Shown piece after piece: positions 9,651 to 19,158 of a DNA stretch of 64,000 nt. This stretch comes from Calditrichia bacterium (GTDB lineage: Bacteria; Calditrichota; Calditrichia; RBG-13-44-9; J075). Below the pieces are notes generated by a model. It searched no databases, was not told the DNA's origin, and worked only from the letters and a program-made list of their open reading frames with translations. The translations under genes and the position numbers were made by a program. The stretch spans positions 1-64,000 of the forward strand of contig JANQRS010000081.1 of assembly GCA_028284445.1 (NCBI GenBank), in the 5' to 3' direction. The first letter of the stretch is position 1. Each line of letters begins with the position of its first letter.

Positions 9651-10658
9651 ATGAAATTGAGCAAGATGTTCAGCATCATTCTGATCACCATATTTGCCTG
9701 GTGGGGAAGCGCGACAGGGCAGTCCAAGGTTGGCACAACCGCAGCAAATTTTCTGCAGATCGGTGTCGGTGCCCGGGGAATTGCCCTCGGTGAGGCAGCC
9801 GTTGCCAGTGCCCGTGACGATATTTCCGGCATCTTTTGGAATCCGGCCCTCACAGCTGGTGTTGGAAGCAGCCAGGTGTATTTTAACCACACCCAGTGGT
9901 TTGCCGATATTGATCTGAACTATGGTTCGTTATTGATGAACTTTGGCCAACGGGGCAATTTTGGGGTGACGTTCTACTCGCTGACCACGGATCAGCTTGA
10001 GGTGACGACGGAAGAATTTCCGGAAGGAACCGGCGATTTATTCACAGTTCAGGATCTCATGGTCGCCTTAACCTATAGCCGTAGCCTTACGGATCGCTTT
10101 GATATCGGCGGTAGCGCCAAGTATATCAATTCCCAAATCTGGAACACCTCCGCGTCCGCCTTTGCAGTAGATGTTGGACTTACCTATCGGACGCCATTTG
10201 AGCCGGTCACGCTTGGTATGAGCATCTCGAACTTCGGAACGGAAATGCGTATGTCCGGGACCGATATTGCCGTGCGTTTTGATCCCGACTTGCGGGTAGG
10301 GGGTAATAATGATGGGGTTGTTGCTGACCAGCGAACCCGTTCCTGGGATCTGCCCATCCTCTTTCGTTTTGGATTGGCCTATGACCTGATTAAGTCTCAG
10401 GATCACAAAATAATGGTGGCTGGTGACGCGCTTTATCCAAGCGCCCAGGACAACTACGTGAATTTCGGCATGGAATACAGCTTTCTCGGTGCCTTCTTCC
10501 TAAGGGGCGGTTATCGGGAACTCTTCATTGAAGACAGTGAAGGTGGATTGGCGCTTGGCGCCGGCGCTAAATTGTATAACCTGCGCCTGGATTACGCCTA
10601 CAGTGACCGTGGCCTGCTGAATGAAGTGCAGTATTTCTCGGTCGCGATTGACTTCTAA
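9651..10658 (+). CDS. PorV/PorQ-family outer-membrane barrel protein
   Basis: 335 aa. A signal peptide ends near ..ATGQS. It is followed by the family opening VGTTAANFLQIGVGARGIAL and WNPAL, typical of the PorV/PorQ (UPF0164) proteins that act in type IX secretion. The remainder alternates beta strands with glycine/aromatic turns and ends in aromatic Phe (YFSVAIDF), as expected for an outer-membrane barrel. In Bacteroidota, PorV shuttles C-terminal-domain cargo to the attachment complex. Here it follows two secreted proteins with FlgD-like C-termini by 24 bases and a GAGGAA ribosome site, so it may serve their export. Assignment to PorV itself rather than a sister family is uncertain. Confidence 0.8.
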   Translation: MKLSKMFSIILITIFAWWGSATGQSKVGTTAANFLQIGVGARGIALGEAAVASARDDISGIFWNPALTAGVGSSQVYFNHTQWFADIDLNYGSLLMNFGQRGNFGVTFYSLTTDQLEVTTEEFPEGTGDLFTVQDLMVALTYSRSLTDRFDIGGSAKYINSQIWNTSASAFAVDVGLTYRTPFEPVTLGMSISNFGTEMRMSGTDIAVRFDPDLRVGGNNDGVVADQRTRSWDLPILFRFGLAYDLIKSQDHKIMVAGDALYPSAQDNYVNFGMEYSFLGAFFLRGGYRELFIEDSEGGLALGAGAKLYNLRLDYAYSDRGLLNEVQYFSVAIDF

Positions 10659-10720
10659 AATGAAGAATGAAAAATGAAGAATGAAAAATGAGATTTATTC
10701 TTCATTTTTCATTCTTCATT
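10659..10720. repeat. Perfect 23-bp inverted repeat after the PorV-like gene
   Basis: Left arm 10659-10681 and right arm 10698-10720 are perfect complements (23 bp), separated by 16 bases. Each arm is built from the words AATGAAG and AATGAAAA. It starts at the base after the stop codon and ends 14 bases before the next ATG. There is no U-tract, so it is a hairpin that could attenuate or stabilise the transcript rather than a classic terminator. Confidence 0.85.
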
Positions 10721-10734
10721 AGAATTTGCCTAAT

Positions 10735-12432
10735 ATGAGTTTTCAAGCTGTGTCCAATAGAATTATCTGTTTTGTATATCTTGCATGTTTTGCCCTCCTG
10801 GCCTTCGCCTGTAAACGGGGCGAGCCGCCTCTGGTTATCGCCACCTATGACTCTTTAGCCATTTCCATGTCGGATTTTGAGCGTGCCTATTTCCAGTATT
10901 GGCAAGTGGTACCGGAAAAGGACACGCCGGAGCTGCGTAAGCGTTTCATTCGTCAAATGATTGAGCAGCAACTGATCGGCCAGGCGGGATTGCGACAGGG
11001 CATGTTCAATGAAAAACGCATAAATGCAGCGCTGCAGAAGGAGCGTGATGCCTTTGTGCGCCGGCGTTACCTTGAAGTGACAGTCGAGGATACCTTAACA
11101 GCGGTCAGTGAAGCCGAAATAGATGAGGCCTTGGGGCGGCAGCAACGCCAGTTTCGTGTTCGCCAGGTATACGCCGCTTCAGAAGAGGGGATTCAAAAGC
11201 TGGCGAAGCGCCTGGAAAATGGAGAGGATCTCGAGGCGCTTGCCAGGGAAACCATGCCGGATGAGGCCTTTGCCGCCAGTGGCGGTGATATGGGCTGGGT
11301 TGGCTGGGGCGATACCGATCCGCCGGTCGAGGATCTGTTGTACGATTTGCCGAAGAATACCATTTCGAAGCCGGTCGCTTCGCTGGTCGGTTGGCACATC
11401 TTCCGGATCGAATCAACTCGCGTAAAAATGGAATTCAACGCCAGCGGGCACCCCCTGTTTCGCCGCGATACCGGGCATCAAATATTTAACCGGCGGCTGG
11501 ACATGGCGGCGGCCGATCATCTGCGCGAGATTGTCTGGCAGAAAGAGCTGGCGATTCGTTCCGGATTGTTTCGACCGGTGTGGGATTACATCGAACCACT
11601 CTTGCCGAAATCCTTGAAAGAGCGAAGCCTGAAGGGATATCAGCAGTTAGAGCAGAACCTGCATGCGGACCTCGCTTCCGAAACCCTTGCCTGGGTTGAT
11701 GGTCAGCCCTTCACGGTGCAGGAATTCGTCAATGCCATTCCCAACCTGCCCAGGGATCAACTGCGCCCGAATTTGAAAAAAGCAATCGAAACTGCCATTC
11801 GGGATAAGATCGTCACGGAGCACGCCCTTGCGGCAGGTTTCGACAAAGACCCGGTTGTTGTGGAAAAATTGGATCGCTCCCGTCATACTTATCGCTATTA
11901 CGCCACAATAGCAGCCGCGGACAGCGCAGCGGATCGTCGCGTCAATTTACAGCAATACTACAAGCGGCATTCCAAGCGCTATATCAAAAATACCCGATCG
12001 GAGATTGAAGAGATCTTGGTGAAAGATCGTGATTTGGCGTTGGATCTGGCAAAGCAAATTCAGGATGGCGCCGATTTCGCCGATCTGGCGGAGAAATACT
12101 CACTACGCCGCGGAAAGCCGGGGGGCAAATGGGGATTTGTCTCGGATGCCGACAATCCGCTCGGTAAACGCGCTGCCAAGCTTCGAACCGGAAATATCTA
12201 CGCTCCGGTCGAGACCCGGGATGGCTATAGTGTTATCCGCGTAGGTAAGCAGGAACACGACTATCTGCCATTTGAAGAACTCAGGCAGCGTCTTGCACGA
12301 GATGCGCAACGCGATTATTATGACGAACTGCATAGCGACCTGCTCCCGGCTGGATTTGATCCCTCCAGGATTGTTTACAATGAGGAAATTCTCTCCAAAG
12401 CATTTACAGAGGAGAGCACAACAGTTTACTGA
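10735..12432 (+). CDS. Lipoprotein peptidyl-prolyl isomerase with two parvulin domains
   Basis: About 565 aa. Probably a periplasmic folding chaperone/isomerase for outer-membrane or secreted proteins (SurA/PrsA-like). The N-terminus is a lipoprotein signal ending LLAFAC, so Cys is likely acylated. A SurA-N-like helical part follows. Two parvulin-type segments are visible, one around residues 135-225 (FRVRQVYA, GGDMGWVGWGD, GWHIFRIES) and one around 420-520 (IEEILVKDRDLAL, LAEKYSLRRGKPGGKWGF, GYSVIRVGK). The first lacks the usual HIL opening and may be non-catalytic. A TTG nine bases upstream (10726) is an alternative start; neither has a clear ribosome site. Neighbouring large secreted proteins are plausible clients. 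Confidence 0.88.
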   Translation: MSFQAVSNRIICFVYLACFALLAFACKRGEPPLVIATYDSLAISMSDFERAYFQYWQVVPEKDTPELRKRFIRQMIEQQLIGQAGLRQGMFNEKRINAALQKERDAFVRRRYLEVTVEDTLTAVSEAEIDEALGRQQRQFRVRQVYAASEEGIQKLAKRLENGEDLEALARETMPDEAFAASGGDMGWVGWGDTDPPVEDLLYDLPKNTISKPVASLVGWHIFRIESTRVKMEFNASGHPLFRRDTGHQIFNRRLDMAAADHLREIVWQKELAIRSGLFRPVWDYIEPLLPKSLKERSLKGYQQLEQNLHADLASETLAWVDGQPFTVQEFVNAIPNLPRDQLRPNLKKAIETAIRDKIVTEHALAAGFDKDPVVVEKLDRSRHTYRYYATIAAADSAADRRVNLQQYYKRHSKRYIKNTRSEIEEILVKDRDLALDLAKQIQDGADFADLAEKYSLRRGKPGGKWGFVSDADNPLGKRAAKLRTGNIYAPVETRDGYSVIRVGKQEHDYLPFEELRQRLARDAQRDYYDELHSDLLPAGFDPSRIVYNEEILSKAFTEESTTVY

Positions 12433-12464
12433 TGGGTAAGAGTTGTTTGGCGCCGAGTGTTAGT

Positions 12465-12505
12465 GTCCCCCCTCTATCTCCCCCCGGGGGAGATAGAGGG
12501 GGGAC
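12465..12505. repeat. Perfect 20-bp palindrome, CCCCTCTATCTCCCC family, copy 2
   Basis: Left arm 12465-12484 and right arm 12486-12505 are perfect complements, GTCCCCCCTCTATCTCCCCC and its inverse, with one base between. It lies between two convergent genes, so its hairpin could end transcription from both sides, although no U-tract is present. It repeats the element at 2990-3026. A looser relative is at 21670-21706. Confidence 0.88.
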
Positions 12506-12570
12506 GAGGCTATTCAACTATTCAACCAATCCCTCATCTCGAATCTCCCATCTCTAATCCCCTGTCCCAA

Positions 12571-14706
12571 TCACCTCACCAGCAGCATCTTTCTTGTCTG
12601 TGAAAAGCCCTCGGTTTCCATTCTGTAGAAATAGAAGGCGCTTGGCGCTGCTTCACCATTTGCATTCAGGCCATTCCAGCTTGTTGTATGCCACCCGGCT
12701 GGTTTCAGGCCCTCATTCATAGTCTGCACGAGTCGTCCATTTACATCATAAATGCGAATGATCACCTCCGCTTCCTTGGGAAGGAGGTAGGGGATAGCGG
12801 TTGCCGGGTTAAACGGGTTCGGATAGTTCTGCAGGAGGCTGAATGATTCAGGCAATGTATTGTCTGCTATTTCTTCGTCAGCAGTATTCTCATTCGATGA
12901 GGGTTCCGGGGTAGCCCCGCTTCCGCTGAGGATGATGTCGATGGTTGATTGCTTTGGCGCTGTTGTTGAAACTCGCAGGATTGCCGAATGGGTCACGTCA
13001 ACGCTGCCGGGACTATACAATATCGCCAGCAGTGCTTTGTCGGATGCCTCAACGGCAAAGGGGACCTGAGAACCGAGAGGCAGCACCGAAAAGTTATCGT
13101 CGCCAATAATCTCCAGATTGCTGACAGTAAGTGCTGCAATACCAGTGGAAATGATTACAGCTGCCTGAATTGCCGGAAATCCAATGTTCGGCGTATCGGA
13201 GAAATCGAGAATTGCCGGGGCGATAGTTGTATTTACCGCGGCTGGAAGATATCCATCTGCGACGGTATGAGATCCCAGAACTCCGCCGTTTTCACTAACC
13301 GCCTCCAGGCGCACGGAGTCCGCGCCAAATACCGTCACGCGTCCATAGGCATTACCAAAGTCGAGTTGATCAATCGTATGGCCGCCTTGGTTGTAAACGA
13401 AAACGCCAACTGACTCCAGAAGGGCAACTGTCTCACTGTTCCTCCGGTCGAGCGGACCGGCCATCATTTCCGGAAAAATGGAAGAGCTGCCGTCATCAAT
13501 GCCGGAATTATGGGAATCCCCACTGAGGAAGATGACGTTCTCAATCTCATTGTCCAACACATGCCTTGTTAGCCGTTCAATGTCAGCGGGAAAGGCCGCC
13601 CATACATCGGAAAAGCCGATGGCGATATCGAGCGGGTCTGCCTTGCCTCGCGGCGTTTCGATACTGTCGGTCACTGCTTCCAGCAGCATCGTCAATTCGA
13701 TTCCGGCGCGGATTCCCGGATTGAAGGTTGTACCGCTCGAGATGAACTTCCAGTCAGCGGTCGATTGGGCCAGTTCGCTGAGCAGCCAGGCCATTTGTTC
13801 GTCCCCAAGGATGGAGTGATCCGGGCCTGGGTTAAAGCTTGCCGAATCGCTTCCCAGGCCCGTAAATGCATCGAGGTTGGGATCGCGTTGCGAGCGATTG
13901 TCAACCATGAAAACGTCGATATTGCCGTACGAGAATTTATGCCAAATACCGTTCTCCATTTCACTGCGTGGATAGCCGGGGAACATTTTGCTGTAGCCCG
14001 CTATTGCGTTGGCCTTTCCCGGGTAAGTGCCGTCTGCGTTGTTGTTGACATAGTCATGATCATCGTAGGTATAGGCAACCGGCATTTTTGCCAGCAGCAC
14101 ATCCATCGGAAAAGCCGGATCATACATGGAACGGTAATTCGATTGAACGCGGCTGTAATCGAGGGAATAGTAGTTTTCGGGATTGCTTTCAGTATCAGTG
14201 GTATCCGGATATCCCCAATCGCCCTGGTGCGTCAGGAATGCGGCATCTTCATTGGCCATGATTGGAAAGATGCTGCCGATATTAGAGGCTGCATCGCGGG
14301 GATTTTGCTGACAGCTACCGGTAAGGAATGTGAAAGTTGAAACGGTCCCAGGCTCAGGAAAAGAGGTGAATGAGCGTGGTGTGTCATTGGGAACGGATTC
14401 ACCGTTTATGACAGCCCGGTAGTAGTATCGCGTCTGCGCTCGCAGCTGCTTAACCGGGACCCGCGCCCAAAAGTCATTGTCTTCCCTGGAATGCTCCTTC
14501 AGTGAAATGAAAGCGTCGCTAAATTCCGGGTTTGTTGCCAATTCAATAGCGATACGAGCGTTGCCGTCCGTGCGAACCACGAAACTGGCAGAATTATGAG
14601 TGACGCCGCCGACGATTGGGCCATGTGTCAGGAATTGTGCCAGTATCGCGGTCTGGAAGAGTATTGTTAGTACAAACGCCAATAACAATACGAAAAGAAA
14701 ACGCAT
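12571..14706 (-). CDS. PhoD-like secreted alkaline phosphatase/phosphodiesterase with type IX sorting tail
   Basis: 711 aa. A signal peptide (..TAILAQ) is followed by a fibronectin-like PhoD N-domain (residues about 28-115). The metallophosphatase core shows GSCQQNP, THQGDWGYPD, YTYDDHDYVNNNADG and FLSGDSHNSG, the metal-binding Asp/His/Asn set of the PhoD family. It probably releases phosphate from phosphodiesters or monoesters outside the cell. A beta-rich choice-of-anchor-like stretch at about 490-610 precedes a C-terminal sorting domain (LLQNYPNPFNPATAIPY ... TRKMLLVR). AAGGAGC stands eight bases before the ATG. It converges with the isomerase gene across the palindrome at 12465. Confidence 0.9.
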   Translation of the reverse strand: MRFLFVLLLAFVLTILFQTAILAQFLTHGPIVGGVTHNSASFVVRTDGNARIAIELATNPEFSDAFISLKEHSREDNDFWARVPVKQLRAQTRYYYRAVINGESVPNDTPRSFTSFPEPGTVSTFTFLTGSCQQNPRDAASNIGSIFPIMANEDAAFLTHQGDWGYPDTTDTESNPENYYSLDYSRVQSNYRSMYDPAFPMDVLLAKMPVAYTYDDHDYVNNNADGTYPGKANAIAGYSKMFPGYPRSEMENGIWHKFSYGNIDVFMVDNRSQRDPNLDAFTGLGSDSASFNPGPDHSILGDEQMAWLLSELAQSTADWKFISSGTTFNPGIRAGIELTMLLEAVTDSIETPRGKADPLDIAIGFSDVWAAFPADIERLTRHVLDNEIENVIFLSGDSHNSGIDDGSSSIFPEMMAGPLDRRNSETVALLESVGVFVYNQGGHTIDQLDFGNAYGRVTVFGADSVRLEAVSENGGVLGSHTVADGYLPAAVNTTIAPAILDFSDTPNIGFPAIQAAVIISTGIAALTVSNLEIIGDDNFSVLPLGSQVPFAVEASDKALLAILYSPGSVDVTHSAILRVSTTAPKQSTIDIILSGSGATPEPSSNENTADEEIADNTLPESFSLLQNYPNPFNPATAIPYLLPKEAEVIIRIYDVNGRLVQTMNEGLKPAGWHTTSWNGLNANGEAAPSAFYFYRMETEGFSQTRKMLLVR

Positions 14707-14898
14707 GGGGATTGCTCCTTCCGTGAAACAAAGTAATGCAGAATATTTATCAAAGAATTGTCAGAGAATAGAAGTGTTGATGATCGGAAGGATCGGGAAA
14801 GGCTTGAGGAAAATAAGGAAGTAGGGGAGTAGCTATAATCACATCCCGCTCATTCATCCTTCGAGGCGGATACGGAATAATGAAAATTGTTTGAAGCA

Positions 14899-16473
14899 CT
14901 ACTGGTTGCTTTGTTGATAAAACACCACCTCACTCTCATTCCCCATTCTGTCTACGGCAGAAATGGCGATTTGAGACGGCGGCTCTATTTTGATCGGCTG
15001 TACTGTTTCGGCAGAATCTGATTCAAGTGGCGGCGCGCTGAAAAGTGCAAAGTGGAATTCCCGCTCTTTACGATTCAGAATGTGATGCTTCCAGCCTTCA
15101 TTATGTTTCAGATATAGGATGGTTTTGAAAGCGTCCTGTTTATTCGGATGGGTCCAGCTAATCACCAGCTGACTATCTGCTTTAGCTACGGTAAGGAGTG
15201 GCGGTGCAGGGGGCATGCTGTCCAGCCAGGTGGTGGTTGGCGCCAATGCCGGCTGCTGATACGGACCATTCCTCAATATCGAATTCACGCTGTTTACGTT
15301 CCGTAGCAGCGACTTCATGCTGAAGTGAATATGACCGGGACCTTCCGGGACAAATCCCCGGTTGATCATAATCTGATTGACTAATTCATATGCATCGATG
15401 CGATTTAGCATCCGTCCGGTATACATGCCCGGCCAAACGTGTCTATCGTGCCGATTCTCATCAACCCACCATGCCAGCAAAACCGGATAGCTTTGCGGCA
15501 CTTGACGGATCGGCCAGTAAAGCTGCGGCGTCCAATAATCTATCCAGCCTTCATTCAGCCAGAGTTTGGCATCGGCAAAAAGGCCTTCATATTGATCAAA
15601 GCCCCGAATAGAAGGCGGATTCCCGGGGCGCCATATGCCAAAGGGGCTGATGCCGAATTTGATATTGGGCTTTTCTGCCTTTAATGCTAGATAAATTCGC
15701 TCGATAAACTGATTGACGTGCTGTCGTCGCCAGTCACTGCGTTTCAGCATTCCGCCATTGGCCTGATAGGCTTGCCAGGCAGTGCTGTCCGGAAAATTTT
15801 CACCCCCATATGGATAGAAATAATCGTCAAAATGAACCCCATCAATATCATAGCGACGCGCGACGTCCATCAGAACTGAAAAGCTGTGATCCTGGGTTTC
15901 TTTGAGCGCCGGGTCAAGCCAGTGATAGCCATTTTCCATATCACGCACGAGATCCGCTTTTGTTTTAACCAGCGAGTGTTCACTAATGGGGCCGCCGGAT
16001 GGATGATGCGCGCGATACGGATTAAACCAGGCATGTAGTTCCAGTCCCCGGTCATGTGCTTCTTCAATCCAGAAATCAAGCGGGTCGTAGAAGGGCTCAG
16101 GCGCCTTCCCTTGCTCGCCGCTCAGGTAGTAGGACCACGGTTCCAGATCGCTCGGAAAAAGCGCATCACATTGTGGGCGAACCTGAAGGATGATCGCGTT
16201 GAGATTGAGCGCAACCGCGGTATCAAGGATGGCGATGGCCTCACATTTTTGTTCTTCCACCGGCATCCCGCGCTCGCTCGGCCAGTCGATATTGGCAACG
16301 GTTGCCACCCAGGCGGCGCGAAACTCCCGTTCAATGATGGGGAGATCTGCATCCCGTTTAATGGGGGCCTGTTCAATGATCGTTTCAACAGGCGCCGGCG
16401 GTTCCGCTACCGGCGGTTTGCAGCCACCACATAGGATAATCAGGATTAAACAAGCGACTGCAAATTTTGTCAT
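14899..16473 (-). CDS. GH10-like (DUF187/GHL10 family) lipoprotein glycosidase
   Basis: About 524 aa. The family opening EFRAAWVATVANIDWPSERG begins after a lipoprotein signal (ACLILIILCGGC). A TIM-barrel glycoside-hydrolase-like body follows (FDPYR-type motif WFNPYRAHHP, DGVHFDDYFYPYG, KFGISPFGIWRP, IDYWTPQLYWP). Members of this family are predicted to cleave glycans outside the inner membrane; the substrate here is unknown. A fibronectin-like tail covers about the last 90 residues (LVISWTHPNKQDAFKTILYL). The ATG at 16473 is chosen because it places the hydrophobic signal at the N-terminus. A longer frame starts at 16518 but would add a charged, proline-rich extension before it. Confidence 0.88.
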   Translation of the reverse strand: MTKFAVACLILIILCGGCKPPVAEPPAPVETIIEQAPIKRDADLPIIEREFRAAWVATVANIDWPSERGMPVEEQKCEAIAILDTAVALNLNAIILQVRPQCDALFPSDLEPWSYYLSGEQGKAPEPFYDPLDFWIEEAHDRGLELHAWFNPYRAHHPSGGPISEHSLVKTKADLVRDMENGYHWLDPALKETQDHSFSVLMDVARRYDIDGVHFDDYFYPYGGENFPDSTAWQAYQANGGMLKRSDWRRQHVNQFIERIYLALKAEKPNIKFGISPFGIWRPGNPPSIRGFDQYEGLFADAKLWLNEGWIDYWTPQLYWPIRQVPQSYPVLLAWWVDENRHDRHVWPGMYTGRMLNRIDAYELVNQIMINRGFVPEGPGHIHFSMKSLLRNVNSVNSILRNGPYQQPALAPTTTWLDSMPPAPPLLTVAKADSQLVISWTHPNKQDAFKTILYLKHNEGWKHHILNRKEREFHFALFSAPPLESDSAETVQPIKIEPPSQIAISAVDRMGNESEVVFYQQSNQ

Positions 16474-17173
16474 TTCTATTGGCCTTTTGCTTTTTGGAGG
16501 AGGTGTTTTGTCAATCATGCCTCAATACACTATACGGCAAATTTCAAACTACCAGTATCAGGTATTTACTATTAGTATCTACAATGAAACAGTGACAGAC
16601 TACCACATTTACCGGTCAATGCCAATTACCTGCTAAGATCATAGCTAAAAGCCCAAAACCATTCGACACGGATGCACACGGATTTTCACGGATAAACACA
16701 GATGGAAAACAGGCCTTGAGAATCGAAAAAGACAATCCACTTAGTTCTTTTTGGTCTTTTTACGCGTCATTCATCCGTGAAGATCTGTGTTAAAGGGTTT
16801 TTAGTCTCGCGTCTTTTATGCGTTTTTAGAATGCAATTCGCATTGTTAAATAATACAGCAACTACTAATGTTTTACAATCCCCAAGCTTTGGATCGTGAT
16901 TTTTGTCGCCATACTGCTTCAAAAACCGATGTTAATTGCGTTTGCTAGGACGTTTCTAACCTCCTGTCTACAGAATCAAATCTCACACATATTCTCTGAC
17001 AGCAAACTGCAATCAGCTGAGGATGCCTCAATCGGTAATCAGGGGAGCTTATTGTCCCTTGCCGGGAAATATATGGCATTGCCATCCATTTGTCAGTGTC
17101 TGTCGCAATGAATACCGTCCTTTTGTGAGGGCAAGAGTCTGGAATTTGTCGGCAAGCAATATTATGTTGGCTA
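16474..17173. other. Intergenic region with an imperfect inverted repeat
   Basis: No convincing gene is seen in this 700-base divergent gap. At 16666-16704 there are repeated CACGGAT-type words, and at 16769-16792 a partial complement (TCATCCGTGAAGATCTGTG). Together they form an imperfect inverted repeat of a type found between genes in many environmental bacteria. Promoters for the genes on both sides should lie here but none could be placed with confidence. Confidence 0.5.
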
Positions 17174-17947
17174 ATGATTTGGTGTGCAATCAACCACTGG
17201 AACGCTCTGTTGGAAAATAGGGAACTATCATTACAGGTCACGTCGCAATCTGAGACACCGAATGCTGCTGAATCAGTGTCTGCTGTGGTCGATTCGGAGC
17301 TCAATCCGACGGAAACACTGCCGCCGGAGAAAATGTTGCAGGTGCTTGAGTCGCAACGGGCCGATCTGGAAGCAGAGTTTGAGCGTTTCCGCAAGCAGTC
17401 CGCTCGCCTTCAGGAGCTCTTCCACTATCAGGCCAAACGGGACTTCCTCAATGATTTGTTACCTGTTCTCGATGAGTTGACTTTTCTCTTGCGCAATGCC
17501 GAGGCCTCCGGAAATACTCAGGCCACTTTGGACGGTGCCCGGATGACATTGCAGCGCTTCGGCCGTTTCCTGTCTGTCGATGCCGTGGACGAGGTTGTCA
17601 AGGATGTAAGTGTGACTGAACCGAATCAGGCTGATGAGCCGGCGAAGTCCAAGAAACTGCCGGAATCCGGACCCTCCTTGCCTAACCTCGATGCCGGTAA
17701 GCGTTCCGCTACGGAAAATGGAAAAGAACCGACAATCGCCTTTCGTAATTTTGATCTCGACCCCGCGCCATCTCACTCCGAGCCCATTCCGGCGGAAGCA
17801 CGCGAGATCCTGACCATACCGCCTACCCGTGAAGATAATGATTTACCGCCTGCCCAAAGCAATGTCCAGGTTAACATCTTTTACATTATGATGGCGATGC
17901 TCTGGGGCATTATTTTCTTCCTTATTTTCCAGCTTTGGGGCGCATAA
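17174..17947 (+). CDS. GrpE-like protein with C-terminal membrane anchor
   Basis: 257 aa. Residues about 55-140 match the GrpE pattern: a coiled-coil (LEAEFERFRKQSARLQELF) leading into FLNDLLPVLDELTFLL and TLDGARMTLQRFGRFL, which correspond to the GrpE four-helix dimerisation part. The GrpE beta-domain that contacts DnaK is not recognisable. A low-complexity linker rich in Pro, Glu and Ser takes its place, ending in one transmembrane helix (FYIMMAMLWGIIFFLIFQLW). No dnaK or dnaJ is nearby. It may tether or regulate a chaperone at the membrane, or be an unrelated coiled-coil protein; this is inference. The start is uncertain; a TTG at 17210 is possible. Confidence 0.65.
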   Translation: MIWCAINHWNALLENRELSLQVTSQSETPNAAESVSAVVDSELNPTETLPPEKMLQVLESQRADLEAEFERFRKQSARLQELFHYQAKRDFLNDLLPVLDELTFLLRNAEASGNTQATLDGARMTLQRFGRFLSVDAVDEVVKDVSVTEPNQADEPAKSKKLPESGPSLPNLDAGKRSATENGKEPTIAFRNFDLDPAPSHSEPIPAEAREILTIPPTREDNDLPPAQSNVQVNIFYIMMAMLWGIIFFLIFQLWGA

Positions 17948-18067
17948 GTGCCGTTGGGCCGGCTTTTTAGCTCTCCCTATCCTCAACCCTTGTCTATTTT
18001 GTCATATTAGCTTAAACTCTGACTGTTTAATCATTATTCTAACTGCCTGTGAATAAGAGGATTGGCG

Positions 18068-19141
18068 TTGAAGAAACATATCAGGGTGATAGTGATTGGC
18101 TGCGGCAATATGGGCGCATCCCATGCACGCGCCTATCATCAATTAGAAGGCTTCGAGGTGGCAGGCCTATTGGCTCGCGGACCAAAACGCCGGGCAGCCC
18201 TGGCTGCTGAATTGGGCGGCGTGCCGCAATTCGATTCCCTGGAAGATGCCCTTCGCGACGCCCAGTCTGATGCCGCCGCAATATGCACCTATCCCGATAC
18301 GCACGCTAAGTATGCCATGAAATGCCTGGAAAACGGCCTGCACCTGTTTATGGAAAAGCCGCTGGCGGAAACGGTTGAAGAGGCGGAGGCGATTGTCCGT
18401 GCGGCTGAGAAAGCAAATCGCAAGGTGGTTGTTGGCTACATTCTTCGGCACCATCCTGCCTGGGCAAAGTTTATCGATATTGCCAGTACCTTGGGAAAGC
18501 CCTTGGTGATGCGCATGAATTTGAATCAGCAAAGCAGCGGGCCGGAATGGGATACCCACCGTTCGCTGATGCAGTCAATGTCGCCAATTGTGGACTGCGG
18601 TGTGCATTATGTGGATATTATGTGCCAAATGACCCGCTCGAAGCCGCTGCGAGTATCAGCCATCGGCGCTCGCTTAAGTAACGAGATTGCTGATGATATG
18701 TATAACTACGGGCAGCTGCAGGTGACATTTGAAGACGGTTCGGTTGGCTGGTATGAATCCGGCTGGGGGCCGATGATGAGCGAAACGGCTTTTTTTGTAA
18801 AGGATGTTGTCGGACCCAATGGATCAGTCAGCATAGTTGATCCCGGCAAGGGAGGCGAGGCTGATTCTGCTGATATCGATTCTCATACCCAGACCAATAG
18901 CCTGCTGCTTCATCATTCTGAATTGGATAGCGCCGGCAACTTTGTCAAGAGAGACGAACTGATCGATACTCGCGATGAGCCGGATCACCAGGAATTGTGT
19001 AATCGGGAACAGCGATATTTTTTGAAAGCAATTAGTGACGATTTGGACTTGACGGAGCATTTGCTCGATGCGGTAAATAGTTTGCGAATTGTATTGGCTG
19101 CTGACGAATCTGTGCGCAGCGGCCAGGTTATTCAACTCTAA
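18068..19141 (+). CDS. Gfo/Idh/MocA-family oxidoreductase (cytoplasmic)
   Basis: About 357 aa NAD(P)-dependent sugar or cyclitol dehydrogenase. The N-terminal Rossmann fold has VIGCGNMGASHARAYH. The family EKP motif appears as FMEKPLAETVEEAE, and the C-terminal alpha/beta domain contains the usual DCGVHYVDIM. TTG at 18068 is preferred because AAGAGG at 18055-18060 sits seven bases before it; the TTG at 18062 would be only one base from the ribosome site. It heads an operon with a permease, a second (Tat) oxidoreductase and a DUF1080 protein, pointing to keto-sugar metabolism. The exact substrate cannot be read from sequence. Confidence 0.88.
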   Translation: MKKHIRVIVIGCGNMGASHARAYHQLEGFEVAGLLARGPKRRAALAAELGGVPQFDSLEDALRDAQSDAAAICTYPDTHAKYAMKCLENGLHLFMEKPLAETVEEAEAIVRAAEKANRKVVVGYILRHHPAWAKFIDIASTLGKPLVMRMNLNQQSSGPEWDTHRSLMQSMSPIVDCGVHYVDIMCQMTRSKPLRVSAIGARLSNEIADDMYNYGQLQVTFEDGSVGWYESGWGPMMSETAFFVKDVVGPNGSVSIVDPGKGGEADSADIDSHTQTNSLLLHHSELDSAGNFVKRDELIDTRDEPDHQELCNREQRYFLKAISDDLDLTEHLLDAVNSLRIVLAADESVRSGQVIQL

Positions 19142-19158
19142 ACGGAAGGTAAGCGATA

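Noticed and set aside
16896-17111. 71-codon frame upstream of the GrpE-like gene
   Set aside because: No ribosome site, composition unlike its neighbours, and no recognisable motif.
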